Below, one piece after another: positions 43,817 to 54,556 of a stretch of 64,000 bases of DNA. The translations under genes and the position numbers were made by a program. How positions within the stretch are numbered: position 1 is the first letter of the stretch; every line of letters begins with the position of its first letter. This DNA is from Celeribacter neptunius (GTDB taxonomy: Bacteria > Pseudomonadota > Alphaproteobacteria > Rhodobacterales > Rhodobacteraceae): NCBI RefSeq assembly GCF_900113955.1, contig NZ_FORH01000002.1, forward strand, positions 310,001 through 374,000. The letters are read 5' to 3'. A model generated the notes under the pieces. The model searched no databases, was not told the DNA's origin, and saw nothing but the letters and a program-made list of their open reading frames with translations.

Positions 43817-45469
43817 TCACCCCGCCAGAAGCGCGCGGGCCGCCTCACGCGCGGCTTCGGTGATCGTATCGCCCGAGAGCATGCGCGCCAGCTCGTCGAT
43901 CCGGCTCGGATCATCGAGCGGCAGAACCTCGGACAGGGTCACCCCCGCCTCGACACGTTTCGACACCCGCCAATGATGCCCGCCCAGAGCCGCCACCTGC
44001 GGGCTGTGGGTCACCACGAGCACTTGGCCCTCATCGGCCAGCGCCTTGAGACGTCGCCCGACAGCATCGGCGGTGGCGCCGCCGACGCCCCGGTCGATCT
44101 CGTCGAAAATCATCGTCACCCCGGTCTGATCGCGGGTCAGGCAGACTTTCAAAGCCAGCAGGAAACGCGACAATTCCCCGCCCGAGGCGATCTTGCCCAA
44201 GGGCCCCGCCGGCGCGCCCGGGTTGGTGGCGACGGTAAAGGCCACGGCATCCACGCCCTCCGGCCCCGCCTCGCCCTCGGCGATCTCGGTGGCGAATACC
44301 GCGCGCTCCATTTTCAACGGCGCCAGCTCCTTGGCCATCATCGCGTCGAGGTCTTTCGCGGCTTTCAACCGCGCGGCGGTGAGGCTTTCGGTCGAAGCGG
44401 AGTAGGCCACCTCCGCCTCTTTGACGAAGGCTTTGAGTTTGGAAATATCCCCGGCGCCACTGTCGAGCGCGTCGAGTTTGGCCCGCAGCCCGTCGGCGAA
44501 ATCCGACAGGGCATCGGGCAGAACCCCATGTTTGCGGGCCAGCCCGCGAATGGCAAAGAGGCGCTCCTCGACCGTCTCCAGCTCATGCGGGTTGAAGCGC
44601 AGGGATTCGATACAGCTCTCGACATCGGCCTGGGCCTCTGCCAGCTCGTTCAAAGCCCGCCCGAGGCTTTCGATGGCGCTGTCGAGACGGCCCTCGGCCT
44701 TCTCTGACGCCCCTTCGAGCCATTTCAGCGCATCCGAGAGCATGCCCTCGCCACCATCGTAGGAAATCGCCTGATGCGCCTTGGCGACATCGGCCGCGAT
44801 CTTTTCCGCCGATTGCATCAGCCGGCGCTCGGCATCGAGCTTTGCCTCTTCGCCCGGCTCAGGGCCAAGCTTGTCGAATTCTCCCACGGCATGGCGCAGG
44901 AACTCTTCCTCGGCTTTCAGGCTCTCTTGACGGGCTTCCGCCTCGGCCAGCGCCTTGCGCGCCGTCGAGAGGCTTTTCCAGGCCACCCGGGTGCGGGTCA
45001 GAAGCGCGTCCAGCCCGCCGAACGCATCGAGCAATTGCCGATGCCCGCGCGGGTTCAACAACCCGCGGTCGTCATGCTGGCCATGCAGCTCGACCAGAAC
45101 CTCGGAGAGCCGCCGCAGCACATCGCCCGAGACCCGACGATCGTTGACCCAAGCGGTCTTGCGCCCTTCGAGCGTATTGACCCGGCGCAGGATCAGCTCG
45201 CCATCCTCGGTCTCGATGTCCAATTCCTTGAGCACGGCTGAGGCGTCGTGATCTTTCGGCAGATCGAATACGGCGATCACCTCGCCCTGCTCGGCGCCCG
45301 CGCGCACCAGATCGGCCCGACCGCGCCAGCCCAGCACGAAACCGAGACTGTCGAGAAGGATGGATTTGCCGGCGCCGGTCTCACCGGTCAAAACATTGAG
45401 ACCCGGCTGGAACTCGAGCTCCAGCCGGTCGATGATCAACATGTCCCGGATGTCGAGACTTCTCAGCAT
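43817..45469 (-). CDS. recN: DNA repair protein RecN
   Basis: RecN is an SMC-like ATPase that acts in double-strand break repair. The 550-residue protein has Walker A NVLTGETGAGKSILLDSLGF at the N-terminus, a central coiled coil (about residues 170-370), and a C-terminal head with a signature/Walker B region GVTMIFDEIDRGVGGATADA. The length is normal. It is the last gene of the minus-strand cluster, 13 bp after bamD, so no separate SOS box is expected in that gap and none was seen. Confidence 0.95.
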   Translation of the reverse strand: MLRSLDIRDMLIIDRLELEFQPGLNVLTGETGAGKSILLDSLGFVLGWRGRADLVRAGAEQGEVIAVFDLPKDHDASAVLKELDIETEDGELILRRVNTLEGRKTAWVNDRRVSGDVLRRLSEVLVELHGQHDDRGLLNPRGHRQLLDAFGGLDALLTRTRVAWKSLSTARKALAEAEARQESLKAEEEFLRHAVGEFDKLGPEPGEEAKLDAERRLMQSAEKIAADVAKAHQAISYDGGEGMLSDALKWLEGASEKAEGRLDSAIESLGRALNELAEAQADVESCIESLRFNPHELETVEERLFAIRGLARKHGVLPDALSDFADGLRAKLDALDSGAGDISKLKAFVKEAEVAYSASTESLTAARLKAAKDLDAMMAKELAPLKMERAVFATEIAEGEAGPEGVDAVAFTVATNPGAPAGPLGKIASGGELSRFLLALKVCLTRDQTGVTMIFDEIDRGVGGATADAVGRRLKALADEGQVLVVTHSPQVAALGGHHWRVSKRVEAGVTLSEVLPLDDPSRIDELARMLSGDTITEAAREAARALLAG

Positions 45470-45482
45470 GATGATGCGTGCC

Positions 45483-46319
45483 TCAGAGCCACTCGCCGCG
45501 GATCATCTGACGATAGACCGCACCGAGCCAGTTCCCCTCGAAGACTTTCGGCTCAAGCCCCTTGCCGGTCAACAGTTTGTAACTGTCGGCATACCACTCC
45601 GTGGATTTGTAATTATGCCCCAGAACGGCGCCGGCGGTCTGCGCCTCTTCCGTCAGACCGAGCGACAGATAGGCCTCGACCAGACGGTGCAGCGCCTCGG
45701 CGGTGTGCTGCGTGGTCTGGAATTTCTCCACCACCACACGGAAGCGGTTCACCGCCGCGGTGTAATGTTTGTGCTTGAGATAGTAGCGACCGATCTCCAT
45801 CTCCTTCGCCGCCAGGTGGTCGAAGGCCAAGTCGAATTTCAGGATCGCGGACCGGGCATATTCGCTGTCGGGGTAGCGTTCGATCACCACGCGGAGCGCC
45901 TGCAGCGCCTGATAGGTCAGGCCCTGGTCACGACCGACATCATCGATCTGGTCATAATAGGACAGCGCCAGAAGATATTGCGCATAGGCGGCATCCTCAT
46001 CGGCCGGATAGAAATCGAGGAAGCGCTGCGCCGAAACCCGCGCATTCTCATAGTCGCGGTCGCGGTGATAGGAGAAAGCCTGCATGATCAGGGCGCGTTT
46101 GGCCCAGTCGGAATAGGGATAAAGCCGCTCGACCTCACCGAAATAGAAAGCGGCGTCACCGAAATCCTTTTGCGTGATCTCGTATTCGGCGCGCTCGTAG
46201 ATGTCCTTGGCCGGGTATCCCTCGAGATCGCGCGTCGGCGCGTTATTGCCACAAGAAACAAGAAAAGCCATGGAAACAGCGAGTGTTATCGCCAAACCGC
46301 CTGTCTTACGTGCCGTCAT
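45483..46319 (-). CDS. bamD: Outer membrane assembly lipoprotein BamD
   Basis: From ATG 46319 the 278-residue protein has a lipoprotein signal (ITLAVSMAFLVSCGNN, lipobox ending at Cys) followed by five TPR-like repeats (YERAEYEITQKDFGDAAFYF; RVSAQRFLDFYP; YQALQALRVVIERYPDSEYA and others). BamD recruits BamA substrates in the BAM complex. An in-frame ATG seven codons upstream is less favoured. Located between lpxC and recN, a common arrangement in Rhodobacteraceae. Confidence 0.93.
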   Translation of the reverse strand: MTARKTGGLAITLAVSMAFLVSCGNNAPTRDLEGYPAKDIYERAEYEITQKDFGDAAFYFGEVERLYPYSDWAKRALIMQAFSYHRDRDYENARVSAQRFLDFYPADEDAAYAQYLLALSYYDQIDDVGRDQGLTYQALQALRVVIERYPDSEYARSAILKFDLAFDHLAAKEMEIGRYYLKHKHYTAAVNRFRVVVEKFQTTQHTAEALHRLVEAYLSLGLTEEAQTAGAVLGHNYKSTEWYADSYKLLTGKGLEPKVFEGNWLGAVYRQMIRGEWL

Positions 46320-46477
46320 GAAAGGCCTCGTCCTCACCATTCTTCAGCCCCTTCGACGAGGGGCGTGGGCACAGTCCTAGCACAGAAAAATCCGGTGCAA
46401 AACGTCTTTGCGGAGGAAATCTCGTCACGGGCGCGAGAGCGTCTCTCCCCGGCCCGCGCGACATCCGCATCCGGCTC

Positions 46478-47416
46478 TCAGGCCGCCAGATCGGACGCGC
46501 TCACCCCGGCGCCCGGAAGCTTGGCCGCGGTGCGGGCATCGACGGTGACGAAGGCCCAGGCGCCCGGTGTCGCGAAAAGCTTGCGCAACAGCGCGTTGGT
46601 CATCGCATGGCCGGATTTATTGCCCACGTAACGCCCCAGAATCGGTGCACCCGCGAGGTAGAGATCACCCAGAGCGTCGAGCATCTTGTGGCGCACCGGC
46701 TCATCGGCGTGACGCAGCCCGTTCTCACCGCCATTGACCTTGTCGCCATCGAAAACAACCGCGTTCTCGCCGGCAACGCCGCCGAGGATCAGCCCGTTTT
46801 CAAGCATGACATCGACATCCGCCTGACGGCAGAAAGTGCGGCAATTCGACAATTCGCGCACGAAGGCACCGTTGGCCATCACCAGGTGCTTGTTCTGCAC
46901 GCCGATGGCCTCGTCGGCGAAATCGATGTGGAAATCGATCTCGGTGGTCTCGGCGGGTTCCAGACGGGCGGTTGCACTGCCAAAGTCGACCTCGACCGGC
47001 GCCAGAATCTTGAGACAGCGCGTCGGACCGTCCTGGCGGGTCAGACCGGCAGCGAGAATGGCATCGACGAAGGGCGCGGCAGAGCCATCGACGATCGGCA
47101 CTTCCGGCCCGTCGACAGAGATCATCACATTGCTCACGCCACAGCCGGCAAGCGCCGCCATGATATGTTCGATGGTGGACAGTTCAACGCCATCCTCATT
47201 GCGGATCAGCGTGCAAAGCTGCGAGGGCACGACATTGTCCCAATGCGCCGCGATGCGGGGCTGACGGGTGTCGGCGGCATCGCACGCGATGTCGGACCGC
47301 AGGAAGGTGATGCCGGAGCCCGCAGGCGCGGGGGTCAACAGCATTTGCACCGGCGCGCCGGAATGAAGCCCGACTCCGTCGAAGCGAATTTCTTTTGCGA
47401 CTGTGGTCTGCACCAT
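46478..47416 (-). CDS. lpxC: UDP-3-O-acyl-N-acetylglucosamine deacetylase LpxC
   Basis: LpxC catalyses the committed, zinc-dependent step of lipid A synthesis. The protein has the conserved start VAKEIRFDGVGLHSGAPVQM, the zinc His in ELSTIEHIMAALAGCG, and the second metal/catalytic region RHKMLDALGDLYLAGAPILG with NKSGHAMTN. Starting at 47416 (GTGAGG just upstream) it is 312 residues; ATG 47431 is an alternative. It lies downstream of ftsZ across a 443-bp gap. Confidence 0.96.
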   Translation of the reverse strand: MVQTTVAKEIRFDGVGLHSGAPVQMLLTPAPAGSGITFLRSDIACDAADTRQPRIAAHWDNVVPSQLCTLIRNEDGVELSTIEHIMAALAGCGVSNVMISVDGPEVPIVDGSAAPFVDAILAAGLTRQDGPTRCLKILAPVEVDFGSATARLEPAETTEIDFHIDFADEAIGVQNKHLVMANGAFVRELSNCRTFCRQADVDVMLENGLILGGVAGENAVVFDGDKVNGGENGLRHADEPVRHKMLDALGDLYLAGAPILGRYVGNKSGHAMTNALLRKLFATPGAWAFVTVDARTAAKLPGAGVSASDLAA

Positions 47417-47859
47417 AGGCCTCACATTCATTCTGCGGTCTCATCTGCGTCTTTGCGCAGCTCGCCATGGATCTCAGCCATGGCTGTCATGAGCCGGTTC
47501 TCATCTTGGTCGACTGACCTTTGCTCGGGTGCCCCTTGGTCTACTGCCTCGCGTTTCGCGTCATGTCAGCCCCGCATTTCACGGAAACGGGCCGAACGGC
47601 AGCGCCCAATTCACACCCACCAGCGTGATTTACGGGCAAGTAACCAAACCTGCCCCCCGGGCTCAACTCAATCTTTGTAACCGTTTGAAACATCCGCGCC
47701 GGCGCAATGGCAAATATCCGCGCACATTTCCGCTGCAACGCGGCAAATCCTTTGAATACAAAGAGAAAAGGCCGCCCTGAGGCGACCTTTTCAATGCAAT
47801 ACAGACCGTGATCGTGACCGTAAACCGGGGCAGAGATCGCCCCGGATCACGGGTTTATG
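47417..47859. other. 443-bp gap between lpxC and ftsZ
   Basis: The only structure seen is a hairpin at 47766-47792 (AAAAGG..CGCC and GGCG..CCTTTT arms), which on the minus strand would terminate ftsZ transcription. The rest is presumably the lpxC promoter and leader. No ORF with a convincing start and codon use is present. Confidence 0.65.
47766..47792 (-). terminator. Terminator of ftsZ
   Basis: A hairpin with near-complementary arms and a T run on the minus strand, about 70 bp past the ftsZ stop. Confidence 0.75.
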
Positions 47860-49512
47860 TCAGTTGGCCTGACGGCGCAGGAAGGCCGGGATTTCGATCT
47901 TCTCAGCCTCGGGATTCGTGTCCTGATCCTCGTCATAAGCCTGATGCACCTGCGGACGGACCTGCGGCTGGGCGCCGAAACGGGCCTGCGGCTGCGGCGC
48001 CGGGGCGGCGGGGCGCGACGGCTCATCCGCATGGCCGGTCATACGACCGATCAGGGAGTTGATGCCAAAACGGCCCTTGGCTGCGGCACCGGTGTCTTGC
48101 GGCTGCGGCGCCGGGGCGGCCGGACGGGCGTCGGCCCGCGGTTGTTTGCTCACGGCCGCCTGCAGACGGGCCAGGGCTTCCGGCGAGGGCGTGCCGGGCG
48201 CGGGCGCGCGCGGCGCCACGAAAGCGTCGGCCTCAGGATCGTGCATCATGGATTGTTGGGCCGGTTGCGGCGCCGGTTGCGGGCGCGGCTGATAGGCCGG
48301 CGGCGGCAGATCGTCATCGAGCGCGCGGAAGGTTTCATCCGGCGCCTCTTCACGATGGCTGACCTGCGGATCGAAGACATCGAGAGTCGGCTGGGCCGGT
48401 TCCGGGGCCGGCTGTGCCACCGGGGCGGCGGCAACCGGCGCAGCAGCCACAGGGGCCACGTGCTCGAGCTTTTCTTCCACAACTTCCGGGGCCTGCAGCG
48501 GCTCGGCGAGACGGCGACGCGGCATCGGCGTATCGGCGACGGAGGCCGTAGCATCGATGCCCGTGGCCACGACGGAGACGCGCATCGCACCATCCATGCC
48601 ATTGTCCATGGTGGAGCCAACGATGATATTGGCGTCCGGATCGACCTCTTCGCGAATGCGGTTGGCGGCTTCGTCCAGTTCGAACAGGGTGAGATCGCCA
48701 CCACCGGTGATGTTGATCAAGACACCTTTCGCGCCCTTGAGCGAGATCTCGTCCAGAAGCGGGTTGGCGATCGCCTTCTCGGCGGCCTGCACCGCGCGAT
48801 CTTCGCCGGTGGATTCGCCGGTGCCCATCATCGCCTTGCCCATCTCGTCCATCACGGAGCGCACATCGGCAAAGTCGAGGTTGATCAGGCCCGGACGGAC
48901 CATCAGGTCGGAAATGCCTTTGACGCCCTGGTAGAGCACGTCATCGGCCATGGAGAAGGCCTCGGTGAAGGTGGTCTTCTCGTTGGCGAGGCGGAACAGG
49001 TTCTGGTTCGGAATGACGATCAGCGTGTCGACCATCTTCTGCAGCTGCTCGACGCCCTCATCGGCCTGACGCATCCGCTTGGCGCCTTCGAACTGGAAGG
49101 GCTTGGTCACGACGCCGACGGTCAGAACACCGAGCTCACGGGCGGCCTGGGCGATGATCGGGGCAGCCCCCGTCCCGGTGCCGCCGCCCATACCGGCGGT
49201 GATGAAGCACATATGCGCGCCGGCGAGATGGTCGACGATGGCCTCAATGCTTTCCTCGGCGGCCGCAGCACCGACGGAGGGGCGCGCCCCGGCGCCCAGC
49301 CCCTCGGTCACTTTCACACCCATCTGGATGCGGGCCTGCGCCTTGGCGTGTTGCAGCGCCTGAGCATCGGTGTTGGCCACGACGAATTCGACGCCCTCGA
49401 GCGCCTTTTCGATCATGTTGTTGACCGCGTTGCCACCAGCACCGCCCACACCAAACACCGTGATTTTCGGTTTCAACTCGTCCCGCTCGGGCATCGTCAG
49501 ATTCAAAGCCAT
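47860..49512 (-). CDS. ftsZ: Cell division GTPase FtsZ
   Basis: FtsZ forms the cytokinetic ring. From ATG 49512 the protein is 550 residues. The GTPase domain has [20 protein letters not shown], the tubulin signature [15 protein letters not shown] and the T7 loop [21 protein letters not shown] long Pro/Ala/Gln-rich linker (about residues 330-535, with repeated PAAPAPQPQ) leads to the C-terminal peptide [14 protein letters not shown] that binds FtsA. The long linker is usual in this group. It is preceded by a 454-bp gap, so it has its own promoter. Confidence 0.97.
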   Translation of the reverse strand: MALNLTMPERDELKPKITVFGVGGAGGNAVNNMIEKALEGVEFVVANTDAQALQHAKAQARIQMGVKVTEGLGAGARPSVGAAAAEESIEAIVDHLAGAHMCFITAGMGGGTGTGAAPIIAQAARELGVLTVGVVTKPFQFEGAKRMRQADEGVEQLQKMVDTLIVIPNQNLFRLANEKTTFTEAFSMADDVLYQGVKGISDLMVRPGLINLDFADVRSVMDEMGKAMMGTGESTGEDRAVQAAEKAIANPLLDEISLKGAKGVLINITGGGDLTLFELDEAANRIREEVDPDANIIVGSTMDNGMDGAMRVSVVATGIDATASVADTPMPRRRLAEPLQAPEVVEEKLEHVAPVAAAPVAAAPVAQPAPEPAQPTLDVFDPQVSHREEAPDETFRALDDDLPPPAYQPRPQPAPQPAQQSMMHDPEADAFVAPRAPAPGTPSPEALARLQAAVSKQPRADARPAAPAPQPQDTGAAAKGRFGINSLIGRMTGHADEPSRPAAPAPQPQARFGAQPQVRPQVHQAYDEDQDTNPEAEKIEIPAFLRRQAN

Positions 49513-49966
49513 GAGTTCCCGCCTGCTTTCCTGTGTCCGGGCGATGCGCTTTTTTGCGATCACCGCCCCAAGACTGTCCCCAGCCCCGGAATCGGGGCCC
49601 AATTTACCTATTCATCATAAATCCTAGGGGGTTTCGCACGTCGCGTCACCCCGAAAACACGGCTCAGCCACAAAATATGGGTTAATACGCCTGTCATTTC
49701 GGCGGGATCTTGCGCAAAGCGCCAGATTTAGCGGGTAGGACTGCGGGTACGACTATAGAGGCGGCTTACCAGCCACTCACATCCGGGGAATCGGATGTTT
49801 CGACCCGCGCATATGCGCATTTCCTCATTCTGTTCGGGCACTGCTCGGTGCCGGTCGGGCGGCGATTCTTCTCGCCTGCCCTGTTTCAAACCCGTTGCTC
49901 GGGTATTCTGCCTTGCCGCATTCTACCACAGAGGCGAAGCCGCGCGCAATCGCTTCTCGCCCGCTG
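49513..49966. other. 454-bp gap between ftsZ and ftsA
   Basis: Presumably contains the ftsZ promoter. A TTAATAC half-site near 49682 resembles half of a CtrA box, but no second half follows. No gene or repeat copy was recognised. Confidence 0.55.
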
Positions 49967-51298
49967 TCACCAATTGTCCTTGAACCAGCGCACCGCGCGT
50001 TTGAGCGAGCGGGCCGGGTAGCTTTCCATCGGGATCTCGAAATCCCACCATTCGTCCTGCGGGTTGGCGGCAAAGAGGCACAGACCGACGGCCGCGGCAA
50101 AAGCGGCACCGGTGGCGGCCTGCGGCAAGCCCTGAACCCGGAGCGGTCGGCCGATGCGGACATTCTGGCCGAGGATTTTCGGCGCGAGCGTGTCGAGCCC
50201 GGGGATTTGCGAAGCACCGCCGGTCAAAACGATCTGCTGACTCGGCATATGTTCAAAGCCTGCGGCATCGAGACATTCGCGCACGCCTTCGAGGATCTCC
50301 TCGACCCGCGGCCGGATGATGCCGATCAACTCGGCCCGCGACACGGTGCGCCGGTCGCGCTCCCAGTCGCCACTGTTGCCGCCCACCTCGATCATTTCGC
50401 GATCATCCATGCCGGTGGCATGGATACCACCGTAAAAGGTCTTGATCCGCTCGGCGGTGGCGGCGGGCACTTGCAAGCCCATGGCGATGTCCGAGGTGAC
50501 GTGATCGCCGCCCATGCGGACGCTATCGGCGTAGATCATGTGTTTCTTCATGAAGATCGAGACATCGGTCGCCCCGCCCCCCATGTCGACACAGGCCGCA
50601 CCGAGCTCCTGCTCATCCTCGACGAGGGCCGAGATGCCAGCGACATAGGCGCCCGAGGCGAGCCCCGCCACTTCGAGATCGCAACGTTTGATGCAATAGA
50701 GCAGGTTCTGGATCGCGGCGCTGTCCACCGTCAGCATATGCATATCGGCAGCGAGGCTGCGGCCGATCTGACCGCGCGGGTCCTTGAGACCCGAACGGTG
50801 GTCGAGCTGGAAATTCACCGGCTGGGCGTGCAGCACCTCACGATGCTGACCGTAATCCGGCACTTCGGAAGCGGCCAGAACGCGCGCGACATCCTGTTCG
50901 GAAACCGTATCGGCCTCGACCTCGACCTGCCCCGCCAACCCGTAGGAGCGCGGCGTGCCGCCGGAGAAACAGGCGATGACGTGATCGACCCGGGTCTGGG
51001 CCATTTTCTGGGCCGCCTGCACGGCGGTGCGAATGGCGCGTTCGGTCTCGGCCATGGCGTCGATCTCGCCGAAGCGCACCCCGCGAGACCGCGTGGTCGC
51101 CGCCCCGATCACCCGGAAGGACGATTGCCCGGCCAGCGCGCCGACACCATCGCCGCCCATGAAGCCCTCGCCATCGAAGCGCAGCACCAGACAGGCGATC
51201 TTGGAGGAGCCGACATCGAGAATGGCCACCACGCCGCGTTGCAGGGCGGCGTTGCGCATGTTCCGCATCGCCCGCTGGGCTTCGTAGAGATCGGTCAT
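49967..51298 (-). CDS. ftsA: Cell division protein FtsA
   Basis: FtsA is the actin-like ATPase that tethers FtsZ to the membrane. The 443-residue protein has the N-terminal phosphate-1 region GVVAILDVGSSKIACLVLRF, a phosphate-2 segment GAACVDMGGGATDVSIFMKK, and the adenosine region SQQIVLTGGASQIPGLDTLA. A C-terminal basic amphipathic end (ARSLKRAVRWFKDNW) is the membrane anchor. Its start overlaps the ftsQ stop (one base), consistent with operon coupling. Confidence 0.96.
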   Translation of the reverse strand: MTDLYEAQRAMRNMRNAALQRGVVAILDVGSSKIACLVLRFDGEGFMGGDGVGALAGQSSFRVIGAATTRSRGVRFGEIDAMAETERAIRTAVQAAQKMAQTRVDHVIACFSGGTPRSYGLAGQVEVEADTVSEQDVARVLAASEVPDYGQHREVLHAQPVNFQLDHRSGLKDPRGQIGRSLAADMHMLTVDSAAIQNLLYCIKRCDLEVAGLASGAYVAGISALVEDEQELGAACVDMGGGATDVSIFMKKHMIYADSVRMGGDHVTSDIAMGLQVPAATAERIKTFYGGIHATGMDDREMIEVGGNSGDWERDRRTVSRAELIGIIRPRVEEILEGVRECLDAAGFEHMPSQQIVLTGGASQIPGLDTLAPKILGQNVRIGRPLRVQGLPQAATGAAFAAAVGLCLFAANPQDEWWDFEIPMESYPARSLKRAVRWFKDNW

Positions 51299-52269
51299 CA
51301 GTTGGTCACTCCAAGTTTCACGCTCCGCAAACGGCGCATTTCTTCGCGGGCCGCATCGGTCAGTTGCAAGGTCGGCCGGTTGGGCCGGCGCATATCCACG
51401 GTGATCACATCCCGGTTCAACAGGTCGCGGGACTGATCGAGCGCCACCACCTGGGCCAGCGCGCCGAGCGGGTCGGTCTCGGGCAGGAGCACCTGTTGAT
51501 CGCGGTCGAGAACAAGGTTCCAGCGCCGTTCCCCGACCCGCACCAATCCGCGCAGACGCGGCAGCAGCGGTCCGGAGGCGCGCAAAATGGCCAGGGCCTC
51601 GGCAACATCGCGCTCCGCCCCCACCCCGGCGATCAGCGGCAGATCCGGCCGGTCGAGACGGCTTTCGAGCGCGCTGACACGGCGACCTTCGGCATCGAGC
51701 ATTTCGAGCCCCTGCGCAGAGCGCCAGATCACCGCCGGGCTACGTTCGGTGACATCGACCTGCAGAATGCCGCCGGCCCGGATGTGCAGGCGTGCGGATT
51801 GCACCGCATCGAGGCTTTCGATCTCGGCGAGTTTCTCCGGCAGATCGAGCTCAAAGGAGGAAACCGGAAAATCCTGCGCCACGATGGTGCGGATTTCCTC
51901 GGCCAGCGGACCGGTGGCGCCATCGATCGCCATCAGTTTCACCATGAACTCGGGACGGTTCTGGATCTCGCTCTTGATCGTGGCAACACGTTCCATGAAA
52001 CCGGTGCGATTGGCCTCGGAGGCAAACCAGAGCCCGACACAGGCCGTCACGGCCAGAACCGGCGCGATACGACGCAGGAAGAACCGGAAAGACGGGGTCA
52101 GCCAGAGCCGGTTCATCCGGTAGGCCGTGCGCGAGGGCGCCGGATCATGCGGGCGCGCAGCGCCATGGTTGCGGCGCGCACGAAGGGCGCGGGCCACGGC
52201 CTCGGACACGCGGGCGGAACCGCCCACGGTGGGGCCTTTGGCAAATTCGATCGGGTCTATCGGTCGCAT
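51298..52269 (-). CDS. ftsQ: Cell division protein FtsQ
   Basis: A 323-residue bitopic protein. A basic cytoplasmic tail (RALRARRNHGAARPHD) is followed by one membrane helix (RIAPVLAVTACVGLWFASEA), a POTRA domain and a beta domain ending in DVITVDMRRPNRPTLQLTDA. FtsQ links early and late divisome proteins through FtsB and FtsL. The ATG 52269 is chosen because its product begins MRPIDPIEFAKGP as in relatives; it overlaps the ddl stop by 13 bp. Confidence 0.94.
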   Translation of the reverse strand: MRPIDPIEFAKGPTVGGSARVSEAVARALRARRNHGAARPHDPAPSRTAYRMNRLWLTPSFRFFLRRIAPVLAVTACVGLWFASEANRTGFMERVATIKSEIQNRPEFMVKLMAIDGATGPLAEEIRTIVAQDFPVSSFELDLPEKLAEIESLDAVQSARLHIRAGGILQVDVTERSPAVIWRSAQGLEMLDAEGRRVSALESRLDRPDLPLIAGVGAERDVAEALAILRASGPLLPRLRGLVRVGERRWNLVLDRDQQVLLPETDPLGALAQVVALDQSRDLLNRDVITVDMRRPNRPTLQLTDAAREEMRRLRSVKLGVTN

Positions 52270-53168
52270 GAGGCGTCCTCCACCATCCATTTGCAGAAGG
52301 CGCCAAAGGAGAGCCCGCTTTTCTGTGCCTGCTCGGGCGAGAGCGAGGTCGGCGTCATCCCCGGCTGGGTGTTGGTCTCCAGAAGAATGAGCCCGTCGCG
52401 CCCCCGCGCCTCGTCCCAGCGAAAATCCGTCCGGGAGATGCCACGACAGCCCAGTGCCCGATGGGCGCGCAGCGCATAGTCCTGACAGGCTTCGGTGATC
52501 TCATCGGGGAGCTCCGCCGGGCAGACATGGCGCGACCCGCCGGTCGCATATTTCGCCTCGTAATCGTACCAGCCATCGGTGAGGATATCGGTGACGCAAA
52601 GCGGCGTGTCGCCCATCACCGTACAGGTCAGCTCGCGGCCCGGGACGAATTTCTCGACCATCACGACGGGCGGCATTTCCTGGGCCAGACGCGGCGCGTT
52701 GGCGCCCTCATGCACGAGATAGACGCCCACCGACGAGCCTTCGTTATAGGGCTTCACCACATAGGGCGGCTCCATCACATGACCGGCTTCGACCTCGAGA
52801 CGCGACGCCAGCCGCGACGGCGCGATGGGAAGCCCGGCGTTGCGATAGACTTCCTTGGTCTTTTCCTTGTCCATCGCCAGAGCCGAGGACAGGACACCAG
52901 AGTGGGTATAAGGGAGGCGCAGCCATTCGAGAATGCCCTGAACACAGCCGTCTTCGCCGAAACGACCGTGCAGCGCGTTGAACACGACATCGGGGTCACA
53001 AGCCGCCAGCTGCGCGCACAGGTCTTCGCCCGCGTCGATCTCAACAACTTCGAATCCTTCACCCCGAAGCGCCGCAGCGCATTCACGACCTGAAACCAAA
53101 GACACCTCGCGCTCTGCCGAGGGACCGCCTTTGAGGACCGCAACTTTCGGGGACTGCCTGCTCGACAT
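52257..53168 (-). CDS. ddl: D-alanine--D-alanine ligase
   Basis: Ddl joins two D-Ala molecules for the peptidoglycan stem. From ATG 53168 the protein is 303 residues, an ATP-grasp enzyme. Landmarks are VAVLKGGPSAEREVSLVSGR, the Mg/ATP region KFVPGRELTCTVMGDTPLC, and RTDFRWDEARGRDGLILLE followed by NTQPGMTPTSLSP. It lies between murB and ftsQ, as usual in the division cluster. Confidence 0.96.
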   Translation of the reverse strand: MSSRQSPKVAVLKGGPSAEREVSLVSGRECAAALRGEGFEVVEIDAGEDLCAQLAACDPDVVFNALHGRFGEDGCVQGILEWLRLPYTHSGVLSSALAMDKEKTKEVYRNAGLPIAPSRLASRLEVEAGHVMEPPYVVKPYNEGSSVGVYLVHEGANAPRLAQEMPPVVMVEKFVPGRELTCTVMGDTPLCVTDILTDGWYDYEAKYATGGSRHVCPAELPDEITEACQDYALRAHRALGCRGISRTDFRWDEARGRDGLILLETNTQPGMTPTSLSPEQAQKSGLSFGAFCKWMVEDASCDR

Positions 53169-53300
53169 GTCCACTCGCCTCAATATGATCGGAACCGTCT
53201 TTTTGCGGCCCCTTTAAAATCGCCCCGTTTCGGGGTCTGTTTTCACGCCCTGCTCGGGGCGCTGTCGTCTGATCCGGTCTGTTATGCCGGGATTGGCTGC

Positions 53301-54287
53301 TTATGCACCCGTTTTTTGCACATCGGTTGATTTCAGATCGGCGAGCCCATCCGGGATCGGATCGCCTTCGAATTCACCAACGCGTTTGATTTCCCATTGT
53401 AACGCGATGCCCGCGTTTTGGAATACCCTTTTTCGCACCGATTCGCCCAAGCTCTCGAGATCGTGCGCCGTGGCCACACCCGTGTTGATCATGAAGTTGG
53501 AATGCATCTCGCTCATCTGCGCCCCCCCGATGGAATAGCCCCTGAGCCCGGCATCATCGATCACCTTCCAGGCCTTGAGATCATGGGTATCGTCGGCCTT
53601 GCCGGTGGAGCTGAACCCGGCCGGATTGCGGAAGGTCGACCCGGCCGAGCGTTCCTTGGTCGGCTGGCTGGCGTCGCGCTTGGCAAGCTGATCGGTCATG
53701 CGCGCCTCGAGCGCCTCGGGATCGGCTTTTTCCGCTTTGAGCGTGGCCTCGGTGATCACCCAGCCCTCGGGCAGATCGCTCTGGCGATATTGAAACTTCA
53801 GATCGTCGGCGGTGAGCGTGACCAGCGCGCCGGCCCGCGTCACCGCCTTGGCCGAAACGAAATGATCGGCCACGTAAGAGCCGTAACAACCGGCGTTCAT
53901 CCGCACCGCGCCGCCGATAGCACCGGGAATGGTGCGCAGGAAGGTCAGATCGAGCCCCTGTGCGGCGGCCTTGCGCGCGACATGGGCGTCAAGCGCCGCG
54001 ACACCGGCAGTCACGCGACCGGCCTCGGCGTCGATCCCGATCTGGTTGAAGCCCCGCCCCATGCGGATCACCACGGCCCGGATACCGCCATCCCTGACAA
54101 TGAGGTTGGAACCGACGCCCATCGGAAACACAGCGACAGCGGGATCGAGCGCCGCGAGAAACCCCTGCAGATCTTCGAGATCGGCGGGTTGAAACAACGC
54201 ATCCGCAGGCCCGCCCACGCGCAGCCAGGTGAGATCCGACAACATGCGGCTCTCGGTCAGCTTGCCACGCACCTCTGGGTAGATCAT
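53301..54287 (-). CDS. murB: UDP-N-acetylenolpyruvoylglucosamine reductase
   Basis: MurB reduces UDP-GlcNAc-enolpyruvate to UDP-MurNAc using FAD and NADPH. From ATG 54287 it is 328 residues. Motifs are [60 protein letters not shown], the catalytic Ser in [15 protein letters not shown] and a closing [18 protein letters not shown]. It overlaps the preceding DUF2484 gene by 4 bp (ATGA). Confidence 0.96.
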   Translation of the reverse strand: MIYPEVRGKLTESRMLSDLTWLRVGGPADALFQPADLEDLQGFLAALDPAVAVFPMGVGSNLIVRDGGIRAVVIRMGRGFNQIGIDAEAGRVTAGVAALDAHVARKAAAQGLDLTFLRTIPGAIGGAVRMNAGCYGSYVADHFVSAKAVTRAGALVTLTADDLKFQYRQSDLPEGWVITEATLKAEKADPEALEARMTDQLAKRDASQPTKERSAGSTFRNPAGFSSTGKADDTHDLKAWKVIDDAGLRGYSIGGAQMSEMHSNFMINTGVATAHDLESLGESVRKRVFQNAGIALQWEIKRVGEFEGDPIPDGLADLKSTDVQKTGA

Positions 54288-54544
54288 TCCGCCGAACCCT
54301 TTGTCACCACGCGTTTCGCCCACCGGCCGAGATACACCACCGGCCAGCGCAGGATCGACACGCCCGCCGCAAAGACGACAAGCCCGACCCATGGGCCGTT
54401 CTCATAGGTGACATAGCCCAAAAGGGGAACCCCCAGCGCGATCAGCGCATAGGCAGCAGGCCAGTGGTTGCTCTTCGACGGGAACATGGCGATTACATTC
54501 GCCAGCACCGCCCAGCAACAGGCCAGTGCAAGTGAGATAGTCAT
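54284..54544 (-). CDS. DUF2484 small membrane protein, copy 2 (next to murB)
   Basis: An 86-residue protein with two to three hydrophobic helices and a basic C-terminus ([13 protein letters not shown]). It resembles the neighbour at 54557 in length and pattern, and both fit the DUF2484 family that occurs beside murB in Rhodobacteraceae. Translational coupling to murB suggests a shared role in envelope synthesis, but no function is known. Confidence 0.78.
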   Translation of the reverse strand: MTISLALACCWAVLANVIAMFPSKSNHWPAAYALIALGVPLLGYVTYENGPWVGLVVFAAGVSILRWPVVYLGRWAKRVVTKGSAE

Positions 54545-54556
54545 GTGGCTCTCCTG

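Noticed and set aside
47860-49620. Plus-strand open frame opposite ftsZ
   Set aside because: Complete antisense of ftsZ; Gly/Arg-rich shadow composition and no start signal.
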